The translations under genes were made by a program, and so were the position numbers. Shown here one piece after another: positions 1 to 8,047 of a DNA stretch of 64,000 bases. The notes below the pieces were generated by a model. It did not search any database and was not told the DNA's origin. It saw only the letters and a list, made by a program, of their open reading frames with translations. Positions within the stretch are counted from its first letter, which is position 1. Each line of letters opens with the position of its first letter. The stretch covers positions 54,821-118,820 of the forward strand of contig JACBXO010000008.1 of the NCBI GenBank assembly GCA_015863195.1. Direction: 5' to 3'. This stretch comes from Aerococcaceae bacterium DSM 111022 (GTDB taxonomy: Bacteria; Bacillota; Bacilli; Lactobacillales; Aerococcaceae).

Positions 1-188
1 TTAAGAAAACAATTCCGAGCCAGAACTAGTTTAAAGACCTGAAATCCAATTGGAGTTTTCAGTATTTTGTTGATTGAAGCCACTACTGAAAAATATTTTC
101 GATTATTTTTCAGTAATCTCAACATTCCCCTTCGTAATGAAAACTTCCCACTCACCCACAATACCCAACACAAAAAAACGAACAGCCC
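1..188. other. Left edge, no gene supported
   Basis: This AT-rich stretch lies downstream of the endolysin stop. A 65-residue plus-strand frame crosses it but has no ribosome binding site and overlaps the endolysin antisense. I see no gene here. Confidence 0.5.
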
Positions 189-1691
189 TCAAGCTGCTCG
201 TCCCACTATATCCGCATTCACACTCATAATACCTTTATATCTCGCAACCATCCCATTCAAATAATCGGGATAACCAATTGCTGCATAATCAAACTTAGCG
301 CCACCTACCCTGAACAGTCCTTTAACAAACTCTGTTAACGTCTTTTTACCACTCACTTTATAAGTATGGTTAGGGCGCAAGAGATAAATCCAATCCCGTA
401 AGAAATCTTTCACTGATTGATAATGAATATAATTGCCACCTTCATTAGAAGGGCGGGCGGAACCTTTAAACTTAACAACATCAGGATGCCCCTTATAAGT
501 CTCACTCCAAGTTATACCAGCCCAGTTGTTATCTGTTTTAGCGACACGACTTGAACCCCATAAACCTTCATAGTCCAACATCGTAATCAGAAACATCGGC
601 TCAATATCATACAGCTTAGCTTCTTCATGAATAAACCCAACTAAGTCACCAGAAATAGAACGACTTTGATAATGCAACCCCTGATATTTCTTGCCAACCG
701 GCAACGACACAACTTCCAAAGCACGATCAGCTGAGGCCGATTCAACACCCATCAGTCGATTCACTTCCTTTTGCACCGCAACAGCATCATGCCCAGCAGA
801 CTTCAACCGTTCCACACGGTCAGCACCCATTCCCCATTTCCCCGCAACCACCTCACGGGCAATCTCAGTAACACTCGCTCTAATCGGTTCCGCCTCTAAC
901 ATTAACCGATTCACTTCACGCTGTACCTCAGCTGGGTCATGTCCGGCCGCCATCAATAATTTCAATCTCTGTCCACCATTATCCCACTTGCCCGCAATCA
1001 CTTCACGTGCAATTTCAGTGACTGTTGAAGTGTGAATCGGTGTTTGTTTATCGTTAGACTTAGATAACGTCACCCTCTTATTCACTTCCTCCTGCACAGC
1101 ATCCGGATCATACCCAGCATCCCGCAACCGGCGCACTCGCTCACTACCATTCCCATACTCACCACGCATCACCGCGTCCACAACAGAAGCGGGGACCACA
1201 AGACGTACAGCATTACCATCAGCACTCTCCGCCAAATACCTCGGTCTCGCATACCCCGAAATACTCGTTGCTAAATAGTGGAAGATATTTTTCTCCACCC
1301 GGCGATTCGAATTCCCCTCAATCGTTGTCACATAACCATCCGCAGACACCGACTCCACAAACCCAACATGGTCGGACCAAGCATTCTGATTCCAATCCCA
1401 GAAAATCAAATCCCCTGGTTGAGGCAACTCACGGCCAATCCAAATTCCCATATCTTGACACAATAAAATCTGACGCTGAACTCCGCACTCACGAGGAATT
1501 AAACCAGCTATTCCTAATTTATCCCCAACCACAGTTACAAACGCCGCGCACCAGTCATCCTCCACCTTCAAAGGATAGCCAACCGGCAAGGGCGACACGC
1601 GGTTATAGTCCGCCACTAATGCACGGTGACGAGCATCATATTGATTCACACCCAAATACCCATCCGCAATCTTAAGCAATTCCTGCGCCAT
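189..1691 (-). CDS. Modular endolysin: CHAP - three CW_7 repeats - glucosaminidase
   Basis: Peptidoglycan hydrolase of about 500 residues. The N-terminal 150 residues look like a CHAP/NlpC-type cysteine peptidase (Cys in DDWCAAF, His in SDHVGFVE). Three CW_7 (Cpl-7 type) cell-wall-binding repeats follow (VVDAVMRGEYGNG, VTEIAREVIAGKW, VTEIAREVVAGKW, each ending near a VNR/VNK motif). The C-terminal 170 residues resemble an endo-beta-N-acetylglucosaminidase (DYEGLWGSSRVAKTDNNWAG). The same order with two Cpl-7 repeats is known from the streptococcal prophage lambda-SA2 lysin; here there are three. The ATG at 1691 is chosen because GGTGG precedes it; a longer frame begins at 1706. It overlaps the holin stop. 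There is no signal peptide, so export would depend on the holin. Confidence 0.93.
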   Translation of the reverse strand: MAQELLKIADGYLGVNQYDARHRALVADYNRVSPLPVGYPLKVEDDWCAAFVTVVGDKLGIAGLIPRECGVQRQILLCQDMGIWIGRELPQPGDLIFWDWNQNAWSDHVGFVESVSADGYVTTIEGNSNRRVEKNIFHYLATSISGYARPRYLAESADGNAVRLVVPASVVDAVMRGEYGNGSERVRRLRDAGYDPDAVQEEVNKRVTLSKSNDKQTPIHTSTVTEIAREVIAGKWDNGGQRLKLLMAAGHDPAEVQREVNRLMLEAEPIRASVTEIAREVVAGKWGMGADRVERLKSAGHDAVAVQKEVNRLMGVESASADRALEVVSLPVGKKYQGLHYQSRSISGDLVGFIHEEAKLYDIEPMFLITMLDYEGLWGSSRVAKTDNNWAGITWSETYKGHPDVVKFKGSARPSNEGGNYIHYQSVKDFLRDWIYLLRPNHTYKVSGKKTLTEFVKGLFRVGGAKFDYAAIGYPDYLNGMVARYKGIMSVNADIVGRAA

Positions 1692-1899
1692 GTGAGCCAC
1701 CCCCATTACGGTAATTGATATTAGAAATTTGTAAAACAGTCCCTAAAAACACCGCCACCAAGTTAATCACCGACACAAATTGTTCCGTGCCGCCCAACTG
1801 GTAAATATCTCCAATTCCCGCCACAAAAACCGCAAAGGCCGGCAGGAAAATCAACACAAACCATTTCAACCGATCATACAAAGTATTTGATAAATGCAT
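1672..1899 (-). CDS. Phage holin (Dp-1 type)
   Basis: Small membrane protein of 75 residues starting MHLSNTLYDRLKW, with two predicted transmembrane segments (about residues 12-30 and 42-60) and a short charged tail. The LYDRLKW start, the LPAFA turn and the FLGT motif match the Dp-1-type holin family. Its gene overlaps the endolysin start by 20 bases, the usual holin-lysin coupling. GGAGGAG sits just before the ATG. It would open the membrane to release the lysin. Confidence 0.85.
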   Translation of the reverse strand: MHLSNTLYDRLKWFVLIFLPAFAVFVAGIGDIYQLGGTEQFVSVINLVAVFLGTVLQISNINYRNGGGSHGAGIA

Positions 1900-1907
1900 A
1901 GCTCCTC

Positions 1908-2183
1908 CTAGTAAATTGAACTATTCGCCAATTCCAAAACTTCTTTCAACGTCCCCTTAATATCCTCCAGTGCCAAGTCAATCCGTGACAAGTGACGCTC
2001 GTGTTTGGCGGTCTGTTCCTCCAATTCACGGCGAATCACTTTGTTTTCCTCGGACTCTTCGTACACCATATCAATCCGTTGAATTAAATCTCCAATCGTT
2101 GTAATCAAGCTGACTGTTTTAGACATCGTGGCGTAAATCGCCATAATCGCTGACGCAATCGCACCCACTTCAAGTATCGGCAT
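1908..2183 (-). CDS. Membrane-anchored coiled-coil protein in lysis module
   Basis: A 91-residue protein with a hydrophobic N-terminus (residues 5-30) followed by a charged heptad-like region (about 35-85). This layout resembles XhlA/BhlA-type holin partners of phages and defective prophages, but I cannot name a family with certainty. It has a good ribosome binding site (AAAGGAGTG) and lies 8 bases upstream of the holin, so the two are probably cotranslated. A terminator hairpin separates it from the DUF2922 gene upstream. Confidence 0.7.
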   Translation of the reverse strand: MPILEVGAIASAIMAIYATMSKTVSLITTIGDLIQRIDMVYEESEENKVIRRELEEQTAKHERHLSRIDLALEDIKGTLKEVLELANSSIY

Positions 2184-2221
2184 ATTTATTCACTCCTTTT
2201 ATTGTTGTAATATCTCACTCT

Positions 2222-2255
2222 AAAAAAACAACCCTCAGAAAACAAATTCTGAGGG
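2222..2255 (-). terminator. Rho-independent terminator inside lysis module
   Basis: CCCTCAGAA at 2232 and TTCTGAGGG at 2247 form a 9-bp stem. On the minus strand it is followed by a T-rich run. It lies between the DUF2922 gene and the membrane/holin/lysin genes, so lysis genes would need read-through, antitermination or their own promoter. Confidence 0.8.
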
Positions 2256-2279
2256 CGAGTTACTAAAAACAAGAGGAGG

Positions 2280-2513
2280 CTATGCTGCTGGCTGTTCGTA
2301 AACTGTCTCTACACTACGAGACACATACTGTGCGCCAACGGCTTCGGCGTAGATGTCTTCACCTTCGTTGCCGATGAACACATTTGCTTGGACAATATTG
2401 TCTAAAGCAGTTTGCGCTTGAGCTGGCGTTAAGCCTTCCTTAGGCGACTTAACCGTGATTTTACGCGACTTCCCATTAGCATCTTTAAATAACAATTCTA
2501 AATTTGTAGTCAT
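2280..2513 (-). CDS. DUF2922 family protein
   Basis: A 77-residue protein with the typical DUF2922 pattern: a beta-rich start (NLELLFKDANGKSRKITVKSPK), then an alanine-rich helix. The function of the family is unknown. It is commonly paired with DUF1659 proteins in Firmicutes, and a DUF1659 gene lies directly upstream here (gap 16 bases). AAAGGGG is its ribosome binding site. It forms a short operon with the sigma factor and DUF1659 genes. Confidence 0.85.
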   Translation of the reverse strand: MTTNLELLFKDANGKSRKITVKSPKEGLTPAQAQTALDNIVQANVFIGNEGEDIYAEAVGAQYVSRSVETVYEQPAA

Positions 2514-2529
2514 AAATTATACCCCTTTC

Positions 2530-2733
2530 TTAAACAAACACTTGATAGTTTTCAGTAATCGCTACAGTGTCAGACTCTTGAGCAGACACGGCATCAATCG
2601 CATCCTTCACCAAACGAATCTCCTCAACCGTCGCATTCGGCGCCACGTCGCTAAAATTATGCGACACCTTCTTCTCCGTAAACGGATCCACATACTGGAA
2701 ACTCACACGCATCTTATTACCAATCTTAGTCAT
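2530..2733 (-). CDS. DUF1659 family protein
   Basis: A protein of 67 residues from the ATG at 2733 (MTKIGNKMRVSFQYVDP), preceded by GGGAGGT. A longer frame up to 2844 overlaps the sigma gene and lacks a ribosome binding site there. The pattern FQYVDPFTEKKVSHNFSDV followed by a C-terminal helix fits DUF1659, a small family of unknown role usually paired with DUF2922. An inverted repeat (GTAGG..CCTAC, 2757-2772) lies just upstream and may be regulatory. Confidence 0.82.
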   Translation of the reverse strand: MTKIGNKMRVSFQYVDPFTEKKVSHNFSDVAPNATVEEIRLVKDAIDAVSAQESDTVAITENYQVFV

Positions 2734-2822
2734 ATAATGACCTCCCTTAATTTTTTGTAGGATAAGCCCTACACTATTAAACAACCATTTAAAACTAAAA
2801 TGGGAAGCAGGCCCCACAAAGA

Positions 2823-3347
2823 CTATGGTTGAGCCATTATCCAAGACTCGATAAACGACTTTAACTTCTTCTTCCGGTTCGAAATCGTCCGTCTCGTCAC
2901 ACCAAAACGTTCCGCCATCTCTTTAACAGATAATTCTTCAAAGACAAGGCAGAGGAGTAATTCGTACAGGTCAGAATCGAGGTGCTCTTTTAAGTCGTGG
3001 AGTAACTTCACCAGGGAATAATCAGCTTCGCCAGAAGTCATGGGGATTTGACCGGCGGTGTCTTCAATTTCAGTTAAAGACAGCTCTCGCTCGGGGTGCA
3101 GAGACCTTAAATATTTTGCTAGGTGCCAACTTAGACCGCGTTTAGCGTAGCTGACAAAGGCGTACCGGTCGTCTGACAGCGGCTTACCCTCAAATTGATC
3201 GTAGAGGGTTAAGAGATGGATGCGCAACTCCTGACAAAAGTCATAATAATAAGCGTGTATGGGGGTAAAACCACGTTTTCTAACGACGCTGTGAATCAGG
3301 GGTTCGAATTGTTGTAAGAGTTGGTGCGTGAATGGGGTACCTTGCAT
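2823..3347 (-). CDS. Small sigma-70 family sigma factor (ComX/UviA-like)
   Basis: A 174-residue sigma factor lacking region 1. Residues about 10-95 resemble region 2 (FEPLIHSVVRKRG, YYYDFCQELRIHL, YAFVSYAKRGLSWHLAKYL). Residues 120-170 form a region-4 helix-turn-helix (LSVKEMAERFGVTRRTISNR). Size and layout fit the small alternative sigma factors that drive competence, toxin or bacteriocin genes. GGAGG precedes the ATG. Placed directly before the DUF1659/DUF2922/holin/lysin genes, it probably switches on this module; that target is inferred. Confidence 0.85.
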   Translation of the reverse strand: MQGTPFTHQLLQQFEPLIHSVVRKRGFTPIHAYYYDFCQELRIHLLTLYDQFEGKPLSDDRYAFVSYAKRGLSWHLAKYLRSLHPERELSLTEIEDTAGQIPMTSGEADYSLVKLLHDLKEHLDSDLYELLLCLVFEELSVKEMAERFGVTRRTISNRKKKLKSFIESWIMAQP

Positions 3348-3368
3348 TGAAACCTCCTAGTGTGTGAT

Positions 3369-4016
3369 TTAAGAAATTTTCGTTGATAGCAGTTCTCCGT
3401 ATGCTAGATGGCTGTCGAGTAATGTTTGTAAGGTCAATTTCAGTAAATCGTCGGCATTGAGGTCAAAGCAGTAGTCGCAAAAGTCGATAAAGTAGTCAAT
3501 CAGCTCGGTGAAATGTGTATTGACGTGACTAATATAGCCCATACGCATCGTGAACAGGCTGAGTGTCATCGAGTCGGGTGGGAGCTGGATGGCTTGGTAA
3601 GGTTGGTTAATCAGGTGCGCATATTGGATGAGTGTGACCAACATACTTGGTGCCAGGTGGTGGATGTCATCCAGTTCAGTGCATTCTTCCAGCTGATCCA
3701 TCAGCGCTTTGAATTGGTCTTTGATAGTGATGCGGTCTTCTTTTTCTAAGCCAGAACAAGTGATTGTTTGAATCAGAGTAAGTAAATGAGCCTGTTCATA
3801 ACTTTCTGATGAAAGGGTGATTTGGTGTTCATAAACAGCTTCTGTTGATAAATGGAGGATGTCAAAGCTTAGTGTTTCCTCAAGTTGATTGAGATAAGTG
3901 TTCGTATCTTGGTTTGATAAAATAAAGGCAGTCTCAACGAGGGATTTAAGTAATGTTGAATCATTTGCGACATAGTGGTGGGGATGTTTTAAGTTGCTTG
4001 ATTTAATTGTATACAT
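3369..4016 (-). CDS. Hypothetical helical protein upstream of sigma factor
   Basis: I do not recognise this protein. From the ATG at 4016 (MYTIKSSNLKHPHHY), which has AAAGGAA upstream, it is 215 residues, acidic, mostly predicted helix, with no membrane segment or signal peptide. A longer frame reaches 4070 but overlaps the upstream gene. It has scattered cysteines (near CSGLEKED, EECTEL, DFCDYCFDL) without a clear metal-binding pattern. It is 21 bases upstream of the sigma gene, so an anti-sigma or accessory role is possible but unsupported. Confidence 0.6.
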   Translation of the reverse strand: MYTIKSSNLKHPHHYVANDSTLLKSLVETAFILSNQDTNTYLNQLEETLSFDILHLSTEAVYEHQITLSSESYEQAHLLTLIQTITCSGLEKEDRITIKDQFKALMDQLEECTELDDIHHLAPSMLVTLIQYAHLINQPYQAIQLPPDSMTLSLFTMRMGYISHVNTHFTELIDYFIDFCDYCFDLNADDLLKLTLQTLLDSHLAYGELLSTKIS

Positions 4017-4044
4017 AGGGATTCCTTTCGCTAGAGAGCTGTTT

Positions 4045-5037
4045 TTATAGAGTAATGAGTGGCATTTCAATGTCTTTATAAGGTTCTAGTAATTTATTCA
4101 AGCGGTAAGTATCTTGGAATGCATCATCATGCGCAATGACGTCGCCAAGGTGTTGGATATCACTTTGATACCAATTTTTTAGAATCGATAGACAGTATTT
4201 ATAAGGATGTCCAGCTGTTTTAGAGCGTTCAATTGCCTCTGTTATAACATCTGCTGTCATCGTTTCGAGATAATAAGTAAACTTTTTAAATTTATCATAA
4301 GTGATGTCACCAATATTCTCTTGATAAAAAGTAAGTATTAATTGGGCGTCATTACTGAGTGTCTTTTGCCAGTCTTTGAGGGAATCACTACTCTTTTTCG
4401 ACTCGTTAGACGAATGGCCCCACGATTTTTGTTTATGGTTATCATTCTCATTATCATTTTCGTTTTGAGTTTGTTTGTTATTATCATTCTTTTTCTCATT
4501 ATCATTTTTCTTCTTTTTATCATTCTCATTCTTGTTTTCATTGGGAGCGGTGTTTCGTTCTGGTAATTCGAAACCAGCTACTTGTCGGTTAGCCAATTCA
4601 TTGATAAACAAATTTTGAATAATTTTGTCAAAGCCGCGTTTGGATATATTCCAATAAGGAAGCATCGCTTCAAACGTTTTTAAAATCAAATCATGGTCTT
4701 TAATCGCAGTGATTTCTTTTGTCAGTAAATCACTGACCGGCTTCCCACCACGGATAATACTGTATTCAAGAGACTTGAGAATACTGATTTCTTGAGTATC
4801 ATGATTATAAGCAATAATTTGATAGGTGTGTTCAAAGCGGTCCAGCAATAATTCCACTGTTTTACGGTCTAAACCGGTTTCCAGCATTATATAGCACTTA
4901 TTCAATTTATAAATGCCCAACTGCGAGGAATATTGGTTTGTCATCAAGTAAACATGGAACAAACGATCTTCGAGTGAATAAGTTTCTAAAACATCTGATT
5001 CTGACCAAAAGCTAACAGGAACAATACGTTTTATCAT
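4045..5037 (-). CDS. DnaD-like phage replication initiation protein
   Basis: A 330-residue protein in three parts. The N-terminal 150 residues resemble the winged-helix replisome-organizer domain of phage replication proteins. A low-complexity linker of Asn, Asp, Lys and Glu runs from about 164 to 205. The C-terminal part has the DnaD/DnaB_2 pattern (GDITYDKFKKFTYYLE, then HPYKYCLSILKNWYQ with the conserved Y..xIL.NW). It probably loads helicase at an origin of the parent phage or mobile element. The linker is a candidate slippage-prone coding repeat. AAAGGG precedes the ATG. Confidence 0.75.
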   Translation of the reverse strand: MIKRIVPVSFWSESDVLETYSLEDRLFHVYLMTNQYSSQLGIYKLNKCYIMLETGLDRKTVELLLDRFEHTYQIIAYNHDTQEISILKSLEYSIIRGGKPVSDLLTKEITAIKDHDLILKTFEAMLPYWNISKRGFDKIIQNLFINELANRQVAGFELPERNTAPNENKNENDKKKKNDNEKKNDNNKQTQNENDNENDNHKQKSWGHSSNESKKSSDSLKDWQKTLSNDAQLILTFYQENIGDITYDKFKKFTYYLETMTADVITEAIERSKTAGHPYKYCLSILKNWYQSDIQHLGDVIAHDDAFQDTYRLNKLLEPYKDIEMPLITL

Positions 5038-5090
5038 AAGGAATCCCTTTCTGAATGTGAGTAATGAGGTCTTGTCAATGAATAATATAT

Positions 5091-5396
5091 TTAATAATTG
5101 CTTGCCATTGGCATCATAAAATGTTCGATCGGTTTAAGATGCTCCGCGTAGCGTTTGGCTAATTGTTCCGGTACGGAATACTTTAATCGAATCTGCTGAG
5201 CTAGATTTAAGTTTAGGTGAAAGATAACTTTTTTGATAAATTTTTCGCTCGGATCTAACTCCTCATTGAGTACTTTATATACATGACTTCTGGAATAATC
5301 AATTTTCTTGGCCAACTCCGCTGGTGTCAGCTGGTGCTCATATAAGACTAAAGTATTCAGATAAGTGATATCATACTTAATATTAATTCCCAACAT
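5091..5396 (-). CDS. Small helix-turn-helix regulator
   Basis: A 101-residue protein. Residues 18-50 form a helix-turn-helix (LTPAELAKKIDYSRSHVYKVLNE) of the XRE/Cro type; the remainder is helical. GAGG lies before the ATG. It is the first gene of the minus-strand module and has an AT-rich upstream region with its promoter. It could be the module's switch repressor; targets are unknown. Confidence 0.7.
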   Translation of the reverse strand: MLGINIKYDITYLNTLVLYEHQLTPAELAKKIDYSRSHVYKVLNEELDPSEKFIKKVIFHLNLNLAQQIRLKYSVPEQLAKRYAEHLKPIEHFMMPMASNY

Positions 5397-6061
5397 AAAA
5401 CATCCTCTGATTTCTAAATTTTAGTAAATAATTTATTTATTTACAAAAACTAAGATACCTATTTTCTAATCCGTTTGCAACTTAATCTCCAAAGTTGTAT
5501 TATTTATGAGACAAAATGATTTTATTTGACATAACAGCTACCAAAGGGCCGCAGAGTGGTGTATACTGAGAGAGTTATAAATCATAATTTAAGAATTAAA
5601 ACAGGTTAAAATGCCACTAATGATGCTTTTCAACAGAATTTAAATGAGAAAATTACAGACACACATTAAAACGTTTTCACTGAAAATATGGATTTTTTAG
5701 CAAAGCAATATTATGATCATTTTTATAAAAACAAAGAACCGAAACAAACTGCTTTAAGTGCGGGAAGTTTTGGTTCTTTTTGTATGGTGTGGAATAGATA
5801 ATTGTGAGAAATCGTGAGTGAATCGTGTGAAATTTTTGATCAAATTCAATTTAACAGTCGCATTTGGTGTAAATCGTGTGAAATGAGTAGTCGTATTTGG
5901 GGGAATGTTGAATTATAGGGCTAAATTTCGATTTTCAAAGCAAAATGATTTGGCTTAATTTATTCGGTTATTTGGAAAACAATGCAGTGTTATGGGATAT
6001 AATGAACCTAGTGAATCACTTATATGGACAGGATAAATTATATTATTTAGGAGGCAATATT
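5397..6061. other. Intergenic region with terminator and direct repeats
   Basis: An AT-rich 665-bp region between divergent regulators. It holds an imperfect terminator (5733-5781), a possible broken reading frame from 5619 interrupted by stops, and two copies each of AATCGTGTGAAAT (about 5821 and 5872) and GTCGYATTTGG (about 5857 and 5890). The repeats sit upstream of the HigA-like gene and could be operators or iterons. No intact gene is supported. Confidence 0.5.
5733..5781 (+). terminator. Probable terminator with long loop
   Basis: AAAGAACCGAAAC (5733-5745) pairs with GTTTTGGTTCTTT (5767-5779) around a 21-base loop and is followed by T residues. The stem would also work on the minus strand. 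There is no intact gene directly upstream. Confidence 0.55.
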
Positions 6062-6364
6062 ATGGTGCAAAGTTCAAGTTATATAGCAATCCCTCCGGGA
6101 GCCACTATTCTCGAGTTGCTCTATGTGAGGGAAATGAGCTTGGAAGAATTATCTGAAAAAATGGGATGTAGTGAAGAATACATATCAAAACTAATTGACG
6201 GTACTACTCCTTTAACTTCCAATGTAGCGTTAGAAATAGAATCTGTATTAGGAGTACCGACTCTATTTTGGAATAATCTTGAAAGTAATTATAGAGAGCA
6301 ACTATTCTTGGTAGAAAATGAGATCAAAACCATTTTGAACGGCCATTCTATTAATTATCAGTAA
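6062..6364 (+). CDS. HigA-like XRE antitoxin/regulator (orphan)
   Basis: A protein of 100 residues from the ATG at 6062, preceded by AGGAGG. The IPPGATILELLYVREMSLEEL start, the HTH (SLEELSEKMGCSEEYISKLI) and the end LGVPTLFWNNLESNYREQ match HigA-type addiction-module antitoxins. No HigB toxin is adjacent on either side, so it is either an orphan regulator or the remnant of a toxin-antitoxin pair. The earlier in-frame start at 5945 lacks a ribosome binding site. Confidence 0.75.
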   Translation: MVQSSSYIAIPPGATILELLYVREMSLEELSEKMGCSEEYISKLIDGTTPLTSNVALEIESVLGVPTLFWNNLESNYREQLFLVENEIKTILNGHSINYQ

Positions 6365-7203
6365 ACAAACGTTTATATTTAAAAGGATGATAAAAAACAT
6401 ACATATTGCACAATTTATGATTCAAATAAAACAATTGATGAGAATTTCGATGATGTTGAAAATTAAAATACTTTTGCAACAGCTTTGAAGGTTAGGTATA
6501 TATTTGTAGTTAGCTAGATTTGAGTTTAGGAATATTTGAAAGATAATCTAGGCACTTGTAAGAAATTAATCCGGTTGAAAATAATTATGCCAATTCTTGG
6601 TGTAGTGGTGTGCTATAAATGTACATGTATCTTTATCGAAATTCAGATAATTTATATCATGCTTACTTTAAATCCATGAAGGTTCAATCACAATTTTTTT
6701 ATATATAATATAGTTTAAGTTTAATAAAATAAATAGTCTATCTCTACCAAATATATTAAAGGATAAGAGAAGTTGAGAAGTTTTACGCCATCTTTGATAA
6801 TAAATATGAAAGTAGATGCACTATTATAAACGGCATAAAAGAGTTATTGCTAGTTGGAGTATTAAGTCTAGATGGCTGGAAATAACATTTGGCGAAAATC
6901 TAATTATGGTTAATCGATACGATATTGAAACATGAAAAATAATATCATTAAAAGTGTGCAATGAATTTATTGATAGTAAATATGAATGTTGAAATTTATA
7001 AGGCTAGTGATTGTTATGCGTATCAAGTTTATCATTATTATTAGCGTAAGAAAATTTGCGGCTACACTTTTTTGATATTTATTTTTAATAAGAAACAATG
7101 TAATTTCGAAATAATGTATACTTTATTATGGTAATTAGTCTATTATAGGAATTGTTATTTAAGAAATGTGTATATATTTAATTCAATAGAAAGAAGGAAA
7201 TTT
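6365..7203. other. AT-rich gap with a possible degraded reading frame
   Basis: This is 839 bp without an intact gene. From about 6779 the frame reads FYAIFDNKYESRCTII, then shifts near 6877 to RWLEITFGENLIMV. This is faintly like the RYE..PTII..N and W...FG region of IstB/DnaC-type ATPases. The similarity is weak and needs a search. The rest shows only AT-rich sequence and short hairpins. Confidence 0.3.
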
Positions 7204-7926
7204 ATGACGTTTAATAGTGATAAAGGTTATAGTATATATGAAGATAAAGTTGTAGACGGCACTTCCATTGAAAAAGTAAATAGAGAAGTATTGGCAGATT
7301 ATAAAAAACTTATTAATGCTGAAAATTTAGAAGATGAAATTGTGTTAGAATTTGATGGCTTTATGAGAGATGGTAAATTGACAGTTGCAGGAGTCTTAAT
7401 TTTCGGCCAAAAGGTTGCATATGAATTTCCACAATCAAAACTCCAATTTATTAGATATAATGGTATTAAAACAGATATTAAAAGTCGATTTGATGAAATT
7501 ATAAGTATGGAATTTACAGGACCTTTACCATTTTTAATTCAAGAAGGATATAGATCGATTAAATTTCAGTTATGTGAACACGAAAAATATCCTGAATATT
7601 TATGGGCTAGAGGAATAATTAATGCGTTGATACATAGAGATTACTCATTAACCAATGATTGTGTACGAGTTGTAATGTACGACGACCAGTTAGAAATTTT
7701 TAGTCCTGGAGGATTAACAGACGGAGTATCATTAGAGAACATGCGATACACTAAACTGTCACGTAATCCACGCTTAACTAAAACGATAAAGAGACTAGGA
7801 TTGATTCGGGAATCGAATGAAGGAATCAATAAAAAAATAGACACTGGGAAACAGATGATATCTGAATATACGGAACCTTATGGTAGTGCTGTTGTGCTAA
7901 GATTAGCCAATAATTCTTTACGTTAA
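7204..7926 (+). CDS. RecG C-terminal-like (HATPase_c_4) protein lacking AlbA_2 domain
   Basis: A 240-residue protein from the ATG at 7204 (AAGGAAA upstream). The segment LTVAGVLIFGQ, the ALIHRDYS motif, DDQLEIFSPGGL and RNPRLTKTIKRLGLIRE match the C-terminal half of Schlafen/AlbA_2-type transcriptional regulators annotated as RecG-like ATP-binding proteins. The DNA-binding AlbA_2 domain that normally precedes it is absent, so this is a 5'-truncated relic or a stand-alone variant. It lies just upstream of the restriction-modification genes on the same strand. Codon use is AT-rich, like the R-M genes, which suggests joint acquisition. Confidence 0.72.
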   Translation: MTFNSDKGYSIYEDKVVDGTSIEKVNREVLADYKKLINAENLEDEIVLEFDGFMRDGKLTVAGVLIFGQKVAYEFPQSKLQFIRYNGIKTDIKSRFDEIISMEFTGPLPFLIQEGYRSIKFQLCEHEKYPEYLWARGIINALIHRDYSLTNDCVRVVMYDDQLEIFSPGGLTDGVSLENMRYTKLSRNPRLTKTIKRLGLIRESNEGINKKIDTGKQMISEYTEPYGSAVVLRLANNSLR

Positions 7927-8019
7927 ACATTATGTATTTCAACCTACACTAAATTATCTTAACGGCGAAAATTCAAATGAGTCACTATAATAAAACACTT
8001 AATTAAAGTTTTCATGATT

Positions 8020-8035
8020 GTTCTTAAATAAGAAC
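8020..8035. promoter_or_regulatory. Inverted repeat upstream of R-M promoter
   Basis: GTTCTTAAATAAGAAC is a 16-bp palindrome with 6-bp arms. A related shorter repeat, GAACAAAAGTTC, lies at 8086-8097 on the other side of the promoter. The pair could be operators for control of the methyltransferase gene. Confidence 0.45.
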
Positions 8036-8047
8036 AAATTAATTTAG

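Noticed and set aside
4342..4566. Hydrophobic plus-strand frame of 74 residues
   Set aside because: It is the antisense of the Asn/Lys/Glu linker in the DnaD-like gene and reads as Ile/Phe/Leu for that reason alone.
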